DNA of 64,000 nucleotides from contig JAJDEW010000163.1 in assembly GCA_029259595.1 (NCBI GenBank), positions 1 to 64,000 on the forward strand. The letters are read 5' to 3'. The notes under the pieces were generated by a model, which was given only the letters and a program-made list of their open reading frames with translations, was not told where the DNA came from and made no database searches. Numbering within the stretch: the first letter of the stretch is position 1; every line of letters begins with the position of its first letter. A program made the translations under genes and the position numbers. This document shows, piece by piece, positions 17,203 through 26,500 of the stretch. The DNA comes from Planctomycetota bacterium (GTDB taxonomy: Bacteria > Planctomycetota > UBA1135 > GCA-002686595).

Positions 17203-17644
17203 GACCCGCCGTCCGGGCGAACGCTTCCCTGCGAGGCTCCGAGCACACCCTCCACTGCTCGCGGTCCGATCCCCGCCGCCGCCCGCGACGACGGCGCGCA
17301 CCGCAGCGTTCCGGCGCGCAACGCGGCGAACCGGCGTCTCGCCCTGTCGCCGGTCCTGATTCGCGAGCCCCATGGGCGCAAGGGCGCAAGCCGTGTGCCA
17401 GAGCCGTGAATGCAGTCGGAAGGCGCTCCAACGGCCCTGGAGCGTCCGCGAGCGCCGTTTTCCGGTCCCTGGAGCGGGGCGCCTCGACGTCCATCGACGG
17501 GGCCAGCGGCCCCATGGGGCCGAACGCCCCGGGCCGCCTCGCCCCCCGACGCCGGCCGGTGGCGCTTTGCCCCCCGGGGGCGAACGGCCCCGCCGCGCGG
17601 GCGCGGCAAACGGCCCTGGGCGACCCGCGGCGGGTCTCCGGGGT
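17203..17644. other. Long non-coding stretch upstream of a sigma-54 promoter
   Basis: About 440 bp rich in G/C runs. Reading frames here lack family signatures or ribosome sites. It could hold enhancer sites for the sigma-54 promoter at 17645, but I see no convincing dyad. Confidence 0.4.
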
Positions 17645-17660
17645 TGGCACAGGGCTTGCA
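17645..17660 (+). promoter_or_regulatory. Consensus sigma-54 promoter
   Basis: TGGCACAGGGCTTGCA is a full match to TGGCAC-N5-TTGCA. The transcription start would be near 17672, leaving a 25-nt leader with AGGAG before the ATG at 17697. It drives the receiver/HPF-like/membrane gene set. Confidence 0.88.
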
Positions 17661-17696
17661 CTTTCCTGCCCGCCACCCCGGCCTCAGGAGCACCGC

Positions 17697-18191
17697 ATGT
17701 CGACACCCACGCACGCCACGTCCGAAGCCGCGCCTGTCGGCTCGCAGCCGGTGCGCTCGGCCACGCGCCAGCCAAGCACCACGCTCGGCCGACCGCGGAT
17801 CCTGCTGGCGGAGGACAACGGACCGATGTGCCTCTTGCTCGCCGTCTGTCTGGAGGAAGCCGGGTACGAGGTCGTGAAGTGCTACGACGGCTTCCAGCTC
17901 GTCGAGCACCTCGGCTCCTACCTCCTCCCCAACTCGAAAGAGCGAGTCGACCTCATCATCTCCGACATCCGGATGCCGCACCTGAGCGGGCTCGAGGTCC
18001 TGGACGGCCTGAATGAGCGCGAGGACTTCCCCCCCGTGATCTTGATCACGGCCTTCGGTGACAAGGAGACCCACGACAGAGCGCGGGAGCTGGGAGCCGT
18101 CGCCCTCTTCGACAAACCCTTTCCCATGGACGACCTCGTGGCCAAGGTCCGCGAGGTCGTCCCGCGCGGGGATTCATCAGGAGCCCGATGA
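17697..18191 (+). CDS. Single-domain response regulator (CheY-like)
   Basis: 164 residues: an unstructured N-terminal 32 residues rich in Ser/Thr/Pro, then one receiver domain. The acidic pair is ED at 39-40, the phospho-acceptor is Asp90 (LIISDIRMPHLSGL), the Thr/Ala is in ILITAFGD and the conserved Lys is in LFDKPFP. No output domain is present, so it acts by protein contact or phosphate relay. ATG 17697 follows AGGAG and lies 25 nt after the predicted sigma-54 transcription start. A longer upstream frame exists but runs through the promoter and kup gene and is spurious. Its stop overlaps the next start by 4 bp. Confidence 0.9.
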   Translation: MSTPTHATSEAAPVGSQPVRSATRQPSTTLGRPRILLAEDNGPMCLLLAVCLEEAGYEVVKCYDGFQLVEHLGSYLLPNSKERVDLIISDIRMPHLSGLEVLDGLNEREDFPPVILITAFGDKETHDRARELGAVALFDKPFPMDDLVAKVREVVPRGDSSGAR

Positions 18192-18631
18192 AAGAACCAA
18201 CGAACCGAACTCGACCGCTTCGCTCAGGAGTCGACACCGTGCCGGAATCCGTCTCATCGCAAGAAGCCTCTCGACCCGCCATCTCGTGGGGTCACGTGAC
18301 TCCCAGCCGGATGATCGAGGCCAGGATCTCGGCCAGCATCCGCAGGATTCGGGACATCGATCCGCGCGTCCTCTGCCTGGTCACGCTCGAGGAGCTGCAC
18401 GAGTTCGGACGACGCGCGGTCACGTACTCGGCCGAGGTCACGCTCGGCCTGCCCGCGGGCAACACGATCGTGGCGCGTCACGAAGCGCCTCCGGGCCACC
18501 GCTCGCAGCGGCTCGCCCATGCCATCGCGCTGGCCTTCCTCGGCGCTCGACGACAGCTGCTGGAGGCACGCGCGACCCTCGTCCCCCTGCGGAGCGACGT
18601 CGGCCATGGCCCACGGAAGACGAACGACTAG
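18188..18631 (+). CDS. Putative HPF/RaiA-like ribosome-associated protein
   Basis: 147 residues, ATGA-overlapping with the receiver gene. Residues 38-140 resemble the ribosome hibernation factor/sigma-54-modulation fold: a helix with RISASIRRIRDID, a strand pair with TYSAEVTLGLPAGNTIVAR and a second helix RSQRLAHAIALAFLGARRQL. Such proteins bind the 30S A/P sites and silence ribosomes under stress. The identification is by pattern, not by a diagnostic motif, so moderate confidence only. Co-expression from a sigma-54 promoter with a receiver protein would fit a stress or stationary-phase response. Confidence 0.55.
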   Translation: MKEPTNRTRPLRSGVDTVPESVSSQEASRPAISWGHVTPSRMIEARISASIRRIRDIDPRVLCLVTLEELHEFGRRAVTYSAEVTLGLPAGNTIVARHEAPPGHRSQRLAHAIALAFLGARRQLLEARATLVPLRSDVGHGPRKTND

Positions 18632-19013
18632 GAAGCTCGCTCCGCTCGGCGGCGCCTTGCACCCCTGCGATGCGGCGTACCTGCGCGACGAGCTCGAGAA
18701 GCAGGGCGGGATCTCCGCCGCGCTCCGGCCCGAGGGAGAGCTGGCGCGCCTCTTGGTGGATGTCCGACAGCTGCAGGCGGCGCGAGCGCTCCGGGAGGCC
18801 GTGCTCGAAGAGAGCGAGCGAGCGTCCCCGGCGGGCGGCAGGCCAAGTCAGGGGCTCGGCTCGAAGCCCTTGACGACGGGCCTGCTCGTGATGATGACGT
18901 GCGTCGTCTTCACGTCGCGGCTCGGCGCGAACCTCGTCAGCGCCGTCTTGCTCAGCGCCATGACGGGCGTGGTCACGGCGCTGCTCCTCCTCGCCCGCAT
19001 CGAGACCTCCTGA
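18606..19013 (+). CDS. Hypothetical protein with two C-terminal membrane helices
   Basis: 135 residues starting at ATG 18606, overlapping the previous gene by 26 bp. The soluble N-terminal half is helix-rich (DELEKQGGISAALRPEGELA) and the C-terminal 45 residues contain two hydrophobic helices (TTGLLVMMTCVVFTSRLGA and VSAVLLSAMTGVVTALLLLA). I do not recognise the family. It is the last gene before a 9-bp hairpin at 19031 and is probably part of the sigma-54-driven operon. A membrane-anchored stress protein is possible, but nothing specific supports a function. Confidence 0.65.
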   Translation: MAHGRRTTRKLAPLGGALHPCDAAYLRDELEKQGGISAALRPEGELARLLVDVRQLQAARALREAVLEESERASPAGGRPSQGLGSKPLTTGLLVMMTCVVFTSRLGANLVSAVLLSAMTGVVTALLLLARIETS

Positions 19014-19030
19014 AGAGCTGCTCGACTCGA

Positions 19031-19055
19031 CCCGTGGGGTGCTCCGCCCCACGGG
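19031..19055 (+). terminator. Strong hairpin after the receiver/HPF operon
   Basis: CCCGTGGGG (19031-19039) pairs perfectly with CCCCACGGG (19047-19055) across a 7-nt loop, 17 bp after the stop. No U-run follows, so it is a hairpin of the GC-rich type that may end or protect the transcript. Confidence 0.55.
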
Positions 19056-19122
19056 GCAGCTTGCCCCTCCGAGCGACACCTCGAACTCGCCGCGAAGCCC
19101 CTTGCGACGACCTCTGACGAGC

Positions 19123-19138
19123 CGGCATGAACGTTGCA
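19123..19138 (+). promoter_or_regulatory. Sigma-54 promoter
   Basis: CGGCATGAACGTTGCA has GG/GC with correct spacing and a perfect TTGCA. The start of RNA would be near 19150, 21 nt before the HEAT-repeat gene at 19171. Confidence 0.7.
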
Positions 19139-19170
19139 CGGAGTCCTGATCCTGAAGGAGCCAACACGAC

Positions 19171-19707
19171 ATGAGCTGGAACACCGATTCGATCGTGACG
19201 AACATCCGCAAGCTCGGCGCCGAAGACGCGCAGGAGCGGACACGCGCCCGGGAGGCCCTCGAGTCGATCGGACGGCCGGCGACGTGGCATCTCATCCAGG
19301 CCGCGGTCCCGCGCGGAAAGCGCACCCGGCGCGAGGCGCTCAAGGGTCTCGTGAACCTTGCGGACCCCGCAGCGACGGACCTCTTCGTCGAGCTGCTCGA
19401 AGACGAGGACTCCGACTGTCGCTGGCTGGCGGCCGAGGGTCTCGCAGCACTGGGGGAAGCCGGCCTGCAGAGAGCGCTGGAGATCCTCATCGCTTTCCCG
19501 CGGACGGACCACTTGCTGCGCTCCTTGCACCACGTCCTCAGCAGCCTGAAGAAGGCGGGCTACGAAGAGGTCGCCGCTCCCGTGCTTCGTGCCTTCCGCG
19601 GGGAAGTCCCCGAGACCCGTCTTCCGACCGCTGCACACGCGGCCCTGAACGCCTTGCGAAGGGCGCGACACGCTCGTTCCGAACACAGCCTTCCGACAGC
19701 GAGGTGA
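19171..19707 (+). CDS. HEAT-repeat protein
   Basis: 178 residues made almost wholly of paired helices. Clear HEAT units include ALESIGRPATWHLIQAAV, REALKGLVNLADPAATDL and CRWLAAEGLAALGEAGL. No enzyme motif and no signal peptide, so probably a cytoplasmic scaffold. ATG 19171 follows a GAAGGAG ribosome site. It is the first gene after a sigma-54 promoter and is 6 bp from the SpoIIAA-like gene, so the two are co-expressed. The partner is unknown. Confidence 0.85.
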   Translation: MSWNTDSIVTNIRKLGAEDAQERTRAREALESIGRPATWHLIQAAVPRGKRTRREALKGLVNLADPAATDLFVELLEDEDSDCRWLAAEGLAALGEAGLQRALEILIAFPRTDHLLRSLHHVLSSLKKAGYEEVAAPVLRAFRGEVPETRLPTAAHAALNALRRARHARSEHSLPTAR

Positions 19708-19713
19708 CTCACG

Positions 19714-20133
19714 ATGGAAAACCACATACAGATCCGAGGTTCTGAAGGCCTGGTCGAAGTCCGGGTCAGCGGCAAGCTCACGCATGAAATGTACGAGCAG
19801 TTCGTCCCCGTCTTCGAACGGGAGGTGCGCGCGCACGGCAAGCTGCGCGTCCTCTTCGTCATGCACGACTTTCACGGCTGGACGTCGGGGGCGCTGTGGG
19901 ACGACTTGAAGTTCGACCTGCGTCACTTCCGCGGCATCCTGCGACTCGCCATCGTCGGTGAGACCAGGTGGCAGCACGGAATGGCCCTGTTCTGCCGCCC
20001 CTTCACGTCGGCCAAGGTGAAGTACTTCCCGTCGGAGCAGCTCGACGCCGCTCGGCAATGGCTGCGCAAGCCTGCCTCGCGGCCCGACGAGGTTCACGTC
20101 ATCGCTTCCGAGGTCGAGCCCGGCCCTCGCTGA
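19714..20133 (+). CDS. SpoIIAA-like (STAS-fold) protein
   Basis: 139 residues resembling the SpoIIAA-like family: strand EVRVSGKLTHEMYEQFVPVFE, strand RVLFVMHDFHGWTSGALWDD and the late FPSEQLDAARQWL helix. STAS-fold proteins usually bind nucleotides or partner switches. It lacks the classical DS phosphorylation motif of anti-anti-sigma factors, so partner switching is not supported. It is co-transcribed with the HEAT protein and ends 9 bp from the convergent DUF5996 stop. Confidence 0.8.
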   Translation: MENHIQIRGSEGLVEVRVSGKLTHEMYEQFVPVFEREVRAHGKLRVLFVMHDFHGWTSGALWDDLKFDLRHFRGILRLAIVGETRWQHGMALFCRPFTSAKVKYFPSEQLDAARQWLRKPASRPDEVHVIASEVEPGPR

Positions 20134-20142
20134 GAGCGCTCC

Positions 20143-21087
20143 TCAGCTCGGTTGGCCCACGGTGTCCTCGGGCCGCGACTCGAGGGCGGCGCGGTCCCAC
20201 TGCGCGAGATCCGCGGCGGCCTCGTACGTGGACTGGAGGAAGGCCTCGAGCGCCTGGTCGGGATCCTCCGCAGTCCGCACGGCTTCGTACGGGAGCACGA
20301 ACTCGCCGAGCGCGGCGTGGAAGCTGGCCGCGGCCGGTTCGACCGGGCGGGTCTCGAAGCCCGCGGGGGCCGGATAGGCGTAGGCATAGAAGGCCGCCTC
20401 GCCCAGGCCGACGCCGGGCCAAAAGCCCGCGCTCGAGACCTCGTGCGAGTAGGCCTCCTCCATCACCCAGTCGGCGCAGTTGGGCGCGCCGCCGGGATGC
20501 TTCGGCGCCGTCCGCCCGGAGAAACGCGTCACGGCCAGATCGAAGGCTCCCCAGAAGAAGTGCACCGGGCTGACCTTGCCCAGATAGCGCGCGCGGAAGT
20601 TCGTGAGCACGCGCTGGACGTTCACCAGCGCCTGCCAGTAGCTGTGTACGGCCGCGGCGTCGTAGCTGGCGTTCGTCGTATCGTCCTCGAAGCGGGTCGC
20701 CACCTCGACCTCGACCGGACGACTGAAGATCTCGACCTCGATGTCCAGCTCGCCGAGAGCGTCCATCGTCAGGCCATAGAAGTCCGCGACTGGCATCGGC
20801 ACGAGCGGGAAGGAGCGCTCGCGCCCGTCCGATGAGCTGATCCGCAAGGCGTGTTTCACGAAGTCGAAGTCGATCGCGAAGGCGCGCCCCTCGTACGGGA
20901 TCGGCGAGGTCGTGAGGCCGCGTGTGGAGACGTACAAGGCCGAGCCCCAGGAGTGGTTGAGCCACGGGGAAAGCTCGAGCCGCACCTTGCCGACCACCTG
21001 CGTCCACATGTGGACCGTGGTCAGCGTGTCCTGCCATTCCGCCAGGGCCGGGAGTTCGGGCCAGGGTCGGTCGTCGTCGTTCTTCAT
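20143..21087 (-). CDS. DUF5996 family protein
   Basis: 314 residues. I recognise the DUF5996 pattern: WPELPALAEWQDTLTTVHMW near the start, WLNHSWGSALYVSTRGLTT, then FFWGAFDLAVTRFSGR and the late AGFWPGVG. Function is not established. No signal peptide or membrane segment, so cytoplasmic. I chose ATG 21087 because the 11 residues before it are charged and not conserved. It stands alone, convergent with the SpoIIAA-like gene. Confidence 0.85.
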   Translation of the reverse strand: MKNDDDRPWPELPALAEWQDTLTTVHMWTQVVGKVRLELSPWLNHSWGSALYVSTRGLTTSPIPYEGRAFAIDFDFVKHALRISSSDGRERSFPLVPMPVADFYGLTMDALGELDIEVEIFSRPVEVEVATRFEDDTTNASYDAAAVHSYWQALVNVQRVLTNFRARYLGKVSPVHFFWGAFDLAVTRFSGRTAPKHPGGAPNCADWVMEEAYSHEVSSAGFWPGVGLGEAAFYAYAYPAPAGFETRPVEPAAASFHAALGEFVLPYEAVRTAEDPDQALEAFLQSTYEAAADLAQWDRAALESRPEDTVGQPS

Positions 21088-21274
21088 GGGTTCGTCGTCC
21101 TCGTTTCGGGCCAAGCGCACCGGCGGCCCGCAGCCCCATGTTGGAGTGCGTCGCCTTCACGTGCAATTCGCAGCCGACTTCGGGACCGAGATCCCCGGCC
21201 TGGGAGTCTTGGTCGCGAGCTTCGTCGCAGGCGGCGGGATTTGGTAGGGTTCCAAAGCCGCAAGGCCCGAACGC

Positions 21275-21711
21275 ATGAAGCACCAGCACGGTACGAGGCG
21301 GGGACCGCGGAGAACGCTCGTTCTCCTGTTCGTCGTCTGCGCGCTGGCCTTGCGGGTGCTCTACGCGCCCGTTCACCTGGCTCAGGAAGAGCATCTGGGG
21401 GCGGCGGACAGCCGCTCCCGCACGAACACGGCCAGGATCCTGCGCACGGGCACGATGAGCAGCACGAGGAGGGTCAGCGGCACGACGGGGATCACCACCC
21501 GCATCCCTCCGAGGACCATGCGAGCGACCTGATCGCCCGTAGGACGTCCGAGCACGAGCCGAGTTTCGAGCTGCAGGCCGTGCCCCTGCCACAGGTCGCG
21601 GCACGGCGGGCTCCCGCTCCGCTCTCGCTCGTACCCCGACCCGAGCGGCGCCCCCCTCGCCCTGCTTCGCGCTCTGCCCCGCGCCCGCGGGGTCCCCCCG
21701 CAGCAGCCTGA
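21275..21711 (+). pseudogene. Frameshifted His-rich exported protein leading the efflux operon
   Basis: The first part (from ATG 21275, frame 2) encodes a signal-like helix RTLVLLFVVCALALRVLYA. The His-rich part, with HEHGQDPAHGHDEQHEEGQ and then HDGDHHPHPSEDHASDL, lies in frame 1 and has no start of its own. Joining them needs a one-base shift near the G-run at about 21396-21406. Small His-rich exported proteins are common as first genes of Czc/Cus-type operons and bind or buffer metal. The break may be a real mutation, a sequencing error in the G-run, or slippage. It is 130 bp upstream of the adaptor gene. Confidence 0.65.
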
Positions 21712-21841
21712 TTCGAGTCTGCCGTGCGCATCGAGCCCAGACGGTCTCGATGCGGACGTTGCGCGCGACGTGAACTTGTCACCGCGCGGCATCCAGCCAG
21801 TCCGATCCGCTGCACGCGCGCGCCCGCGCTTGGAGGACCCC

Positions 21842-23569
21842 ATGATTCCGTTCACGGGTCGACGCTACGTCGACCGTTCCGTCTCGTTCGCGGCCCTGCT
21901 CCTCGTGGGCGGCTGCGCTCCGGCCGTCGGTGCGAGCGTCACCAGCTCGGAGGCCGAGCAAGAAGCTCTCGAGCCCGTCGTGGTCACCGTCTTCACCGAC
22001 CAGGTCGAGCTCTTCATGGAATACCCCCGACTGGTTCCGGGGCACGAGGCGCGCTTTCTCGCGCACGTCACCGTGTTGGCCAGCGGGGAACCGGTGCGCA
22101 GCGGCGAGCTGCGTCTGGAGCTGTCGCGCGGCTCGGCCGCCGCACGCGTGCTCGAGGCGCCGCGACCGGCGCGCGACGGCCTGTTCATTCCCGTCGGGAC
22201 CTTCGAGACGCCCAGCACGTACGAAGCGCGCATCGTCGTGACGAGCCCACAGGTCCGCGCGACCATCCCCTTGCCGCCCGTCGTCGTGCACGCCGACCTC
22301 GCGAGCGCGCAACGCGCGGCGGTGGCCGAGGCCGTCGACGAACCGCCGGACGTGGTCCCCTTCCTGCTCGAGCAGCAGTGGAAGATCGGCCTGCTCCTGC
22401 ACACGGTCGAACCACGCACGCTGACCCGTCGCCTCCGGGTTCCCGGTGAGATCGAAGCCCCCCACAACGGCCAGGCCGTCGTCAGCGCGCCGCTGGCGGG
22501 ACGCCTCCTGCCACCGGAAGCGGGGAGCCTCCCGCAGCTCGGCGAGCGCGTCGAACAGGGGCAGGTCCTCGGGCAACTGGAGCCGCCGCTGACGACCTCC
22601 GACACCGCGCAACTCGTCGCGAACGAGACCTACCACGACACGCTCGAGCTCGAGCTCTTGATCCGCGAGTTCGACGTGCGTGCCAAGACCCTCGAGGGCG
22701 CACGAGCCCTGCAGCAGGGTCGCGCGCAACTCGCCTTCGCGGAGCGCGCCCAGGCTCGCCTCGAAGACCTGCGCGCCAAGGACCTCGGCACCGTCGCGGA
22801 GCTCGAGGAGGCGCGCCGCGACGTAGAGCTCGCTCGTCGAGCGAACGAAGGCTCCGTGGCACTCGAAGCGGCGCTCACGGGTGCGCGAGACGAACTCGAG
22901 ACGCTGCGGGCCCGCGGCCAGGCGCTCCGCTCCGGCGCTGCGTCGAGCCTCGCTCCGCGACCCCACGCCCTCGTCGCACCGATCTCCGGCGTCATCGTCG
23001 GCGTGGAGCACGTCGCGGGGGAGCACGTCGAGAGCCAGGGCGCGATCTATCGCCTGCTCGACCTGCGTCAGGTCTGGATCACGGCGCACGTCTCCGAGTT
23101 CGACCTGGCTGCGCTCGGCGAAGCCCCGGGAGCCCTGCTGCAGCTCGCCGCGCTGCCCAACCGGACCTTCGACGTCGTGGGCGAATTGCAGGGACGTCTG
23201 ATCGACAGCGGGCGCGTCGTGGATCCCGAGACGCGCACGATCGCGCTTCGCTACGAGGCCACGAATCCAGACGGGCAGTTTCGTTCCGGTCTGTTCGCCG
23301 ACGTCTTCCTCGAGACGGGGCGTGCCGTCGAGGTCGTCGCCATTCCCGAACAGGCGATCGTCCAGGACAACGGGCGCCCGATCGCCTTCGTGCTGATCCA
23401 CGGGGAGGCCTTCCAGAAGCGCGACCTCGAGCTGGGCATCCGCGACGGGCGCTTCGTGGAGGTTCGCGCCGGACTCCGAGCGGGCGAGAGGGTCGTCACG
23501 GAGGGTGCGTACCTCGTCAAGCTGGCTGCGGCCTCCCCGGCCTCGTTCGGGGAAGGCCACGCGCACTGA
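21842..23569 (+). CDS. RND efflux periplasmic adaptor (CusB/CzcB type) lipoprotein
   Basis: 575 residues from ATG 21842 with GGAGG at good spacing. A lipoprotein-type signal ends LLLVGGC. A beta-rich N-terminal region of about 160 residues (HARFLAHVTVLASGEPV-type) precedes the adaptor core: lipoyl halves around VVSAPLAGRLLPPE and LVAPISGVIVGVEHVAGEHV, a coiled-coil hairpin with Ala/Leu/Arg/Glu heptads (about residues 260-370), and beta-barrel RQVWITAHVSEFDL. It ends in HAH. It links the inner-membrane pump to the TolC-like protein. The extra N-terminal domain is typical of heavy-metal adaptors. Gene order adaptor-pump-outer membrane protein is retained. Confidence 0.92.
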   Translation: MIPFTGRRYVDRSVSFAALLLVGGCAPAVGASVTSSEAEQEALEPVVVTVFTDQVELFMEYPRLVPGHEARFLAHVTVLASGEPVRSGELRLELSRGSAAARVLEAPRPARDGLFIPVGTFETPSTYEARIVVTSPQVRATIPLPPVVVHADLASAQRAAVAEAVDEPPDVVPFLLEQQWKIGLLLHTVEPRTLTRRLRVPGEIEAPHNGQAVVSAPLAGRLLPPEAGSLPQLGERVEQGQVLGQLEPPLTTSDTAQLVANETYHDTLELELLIREFDVRAKTLEGARALQQGRAQLAFAERAQARLEDLRAKDLGTVAELEEARRDVELARRANEGSVALEAALTGARDELETLRARGQALRSGAASSLAPRPHALVAPISGVIVGVEHVAGEHVESQGAIYRLLDLRQVWITAHVSEFDLAALGEAPGALLQLAALPNRTFDVVGELQGRLIDSGRVVDPETRTIALRYEATNPDGQFRSGLFADVFLETGRAVEVVAIPEQAIVQDNGRPIAFVLIHGEAFQKRDLELGIRDGRFVEVRAGLRAGERVVTEGAYLVKLAAASPASFGEGHAH

Positions 23570-23580
23570 GGGCTGCGACC

Positions 23581-26500
23581 ATGATCAACAACCTCATCCT
23601 GTGGTCGCTGCGCAACCGCCTGGCCGTGCTCCTTCTGTCGGTCGTCCTGCTCGCGGTCGGGGCGGCCACCACGCTCCGCATGCCGGTCGACGTGTTCCCG
23701 GACCTGACCGCCCCGACGGTCACCGTCATCGTCGAAGGGCACGGCATGGCTCCGCAGGAGATGGAGACCCTCGTGACCTTCCCGGTCGAGTCGGCCGTCA
23801 ACGGCGCGGCCAACGTACGGCGCGTGCGCTCGGCGACGTCCGTCGGAATCGCCGTCGTGTGGGTCGAGTTCGAATGGGGAACCGACATCTACCGCGCGCG
23901 GCAGACCGTGACCGAGCGCCTGGCGTCGGTCGCCCCCGCTCTCCCCGAGCAGGTCGAGCCGCCCGCGCTGGCCCCCGTCTCGTCGATCATGGGCGAGATC
24001 CTCTTCCTCTCGCTGACCTCCGATCGCCACGACCCGATGGAGCTGCGGACGGTCGCCAAGTCGCGGATCCGGCGGCGCCTCTTGTCGGTCGCGGGCGTCT
24101 CCCAGGTCACGCCCATCGGCGGTGACGAGAAGCAGTTCCAGGTCGTGCTCTCGACGCAACGCTTGCAGGCCTTCGGCATCAGCATGGCGGACGTCGCGCA
24201 GGCCCTGCGCGCGAGCAACGAGAACGTGTCCGCCGGCTTCCTGATCGACGGCGGCTCGGAGTCCGTCGTCCGCGGCATCGGCCGCGTCGCGGACTCGACG
24301 GACATCGCGCGCACGGTGATCACGACCCGCAAGGGCCAGCCGATCACGGTCGGCGAAGTGAGCGTGGTCCGGGTCGGGGCAGCGATCAAGCGCGGGACCG
24401 GCTCCGCCTCCATGCGCGGCCCGGACTGGGAGCCCATCACCCGCGACGGCGTCATCGTCGCGATCCAGAAGCAGCCCGAGGCCAACACGCTGGAGCTGAC
24501 GAAGGAGCTCGACGACGTCCTGGACGAGCTCCAGACGGCGCTCCCGGAGGGAATGCTCATCAACAAGCGCCTCTTCCGACAGGCCGACTTCATCGAGCAC
24601 TCGATCCGCAACACGACATCAGCCCTCTTCGAGGGCGGGTTGATGGTGCTCTTGGTCGTCGTCCTGTTCCTGGCCAGCTTCCGCGCCAGCCTGATCACGC
24701 TGCTCGCCATCCCGATGTCGCTCGTCACGGCGATCCTGGCGCTGCGCTTCAGCGGTGCCAGCATCAACACGATGACGCTCGGCGGGATGGCGATCGCGAT
24801 CGGCGCCCTGGTCGACGATGCGATCATCGACGTCGAGAACGTCGTCCGTCGACTGCGCGAGAACCGCGCGCTCCCGCCGGAGCAGCGCAAGCCCGCCATC
24901 CGTGTCGTCTTCGACGCCAGCGTCGAGGTCCGCACCTCGATCGTCTTCGCGACGTTCATCATCCTGCTGGTCTTCGCGCCGCTGTTCTTCCTCTCCGGCG
25001 TCGAGGGTCGGCTCCTGCGTCCGCTGGGCGTGGCCTTCTGCGTGTCGCTGGCCGCGTCGCTCGTCACTGCACTCACTCTCACGCCGGCGCTCTGCGCCTA
25101 CCTGCTTCCGAACAGCAAGACCGTGACGGACGGGCTGAAGCCCTTCGTCGTACGCGTCCTCGAGCGGGCCTACGCCGCTCCGCTCGCGTGGGCCATGGCT
25201 TCACCCGTGGCCGTGACCGCGCCGGCGCTGGCCCTGCTCGCGCTCGCGATCCTCGCCGCGGCGCGCATGGGCAAGAACTTCCTGCCGGAGTTCAACGAGG
25301 GCGCCTTGGTCGTGGGACTGGTCACGCTGCCGGGGACTTCGCTCGAGCAAAGCGACCGTCTCGCCCGCATCGTCGAAACCACGCTGATGAAGCATCCCGA
25401 GATCGAGGCCATCGGGCGGCGGACCGGGCGTGCGGAGGAGGACGAGCACGTACAAGGCGTCGAGGCCAGCGAGATCGACCTGACCCTCGACATGCAGGCC
25501 CCCGCGCGGCTCGGACTCGAACGACGCTCGAAGAGCGAGTTGCTCGAAGCCCTGCGCAAGGACCTGGCCGGGGTCCCCGGCGTGCAGGCGACGTTCGGTC
25601 AGCCCATCGGTCACCGCATCGACCACATGTTGTCGGGCACGCGCGCGAACATCGCGGTGAAGATCTTCGGCGACGAGCTCGCCCGGCTTCGCGCTCTCGC
25701 CGGGCGCGTGGAGGAGCTGATGGGAACAATCCCGGGAGTCGTCGACCTGTCCGCGGAGCAGCAAGTCGACGTCCCCCAGGTGCGCGTGGAGTTCCGGCGC
25801 GACGCTCTGGCGCGCTACGGAGTCCGCATCGCCGAAGCGTCGCGGACGCTCGAGGCCGCCTTCCAGGGCACCGTCGTCAGCCAGGTGCTGGAGGATCAGA
25901 CGACCCACGACCTGGCCCTGCGCTTGGGCACGGGCGACACGGCTTCCAAGGCGGACGTCGAAGCGATCCTGGTCGACACGCCGGCCGGGTTCCGGGTCCC
26001 GCTGAAGGCCTTGGCCCAAATCCACGAGGACCGCGGGCCGAACTTCATCACGCGCGAAGACGTCCAGCGCAAGATCGTCGTCATGTGCAACGTCGCCGGC
26101 CGGGACATGGGCAGCGTCGTCGAGGACATCCGAGCGCGGATCGCCGACGAGGTCGAGCTGCCGCCCGGCTACTACGTCGAGTACGGCGGCCAGTTCGAGA
26201 ACGCCACGGCCACGAACCGACGCCTGGCCCTCTTGGGCGCGCTGGTCGTGCTCGGGATCGGCTTCTTGCTTCACGTCATGTTCCGCTCGACGCGCGACAC
26301 GCTCTTGATCATGGCCAACCTGCCCTTCGCCCTGATCGGAGGAGTCCTCGGCGCGTATTTCGCCGGCGGTGTCATCTCCGTCGCCTCGATCATCGGCCTC
26401 ATCTCGGTCTTCGGCATCGCCGCACGGAACGGAATCATGCTGGTCTCGCACGTTCGACACCTGCAGCTCCACGAGGGCGTCGAGGAGTTCGCCGAGGCCG

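Noticed and set aside
15099..18191. A 1030-residue frame covering kup and the response regulator
   Set aside because: Its first 2.5 kb is a shadow in another frame of kup and EIIA; only the final 164 residues (17697-18191) show a family match.
21382..21855. A 157-residue minus-strand ORF over the His-rich gene
   Set aside because: It lacks family features and is the shadow of the His-rich coding strand and the operon leader.
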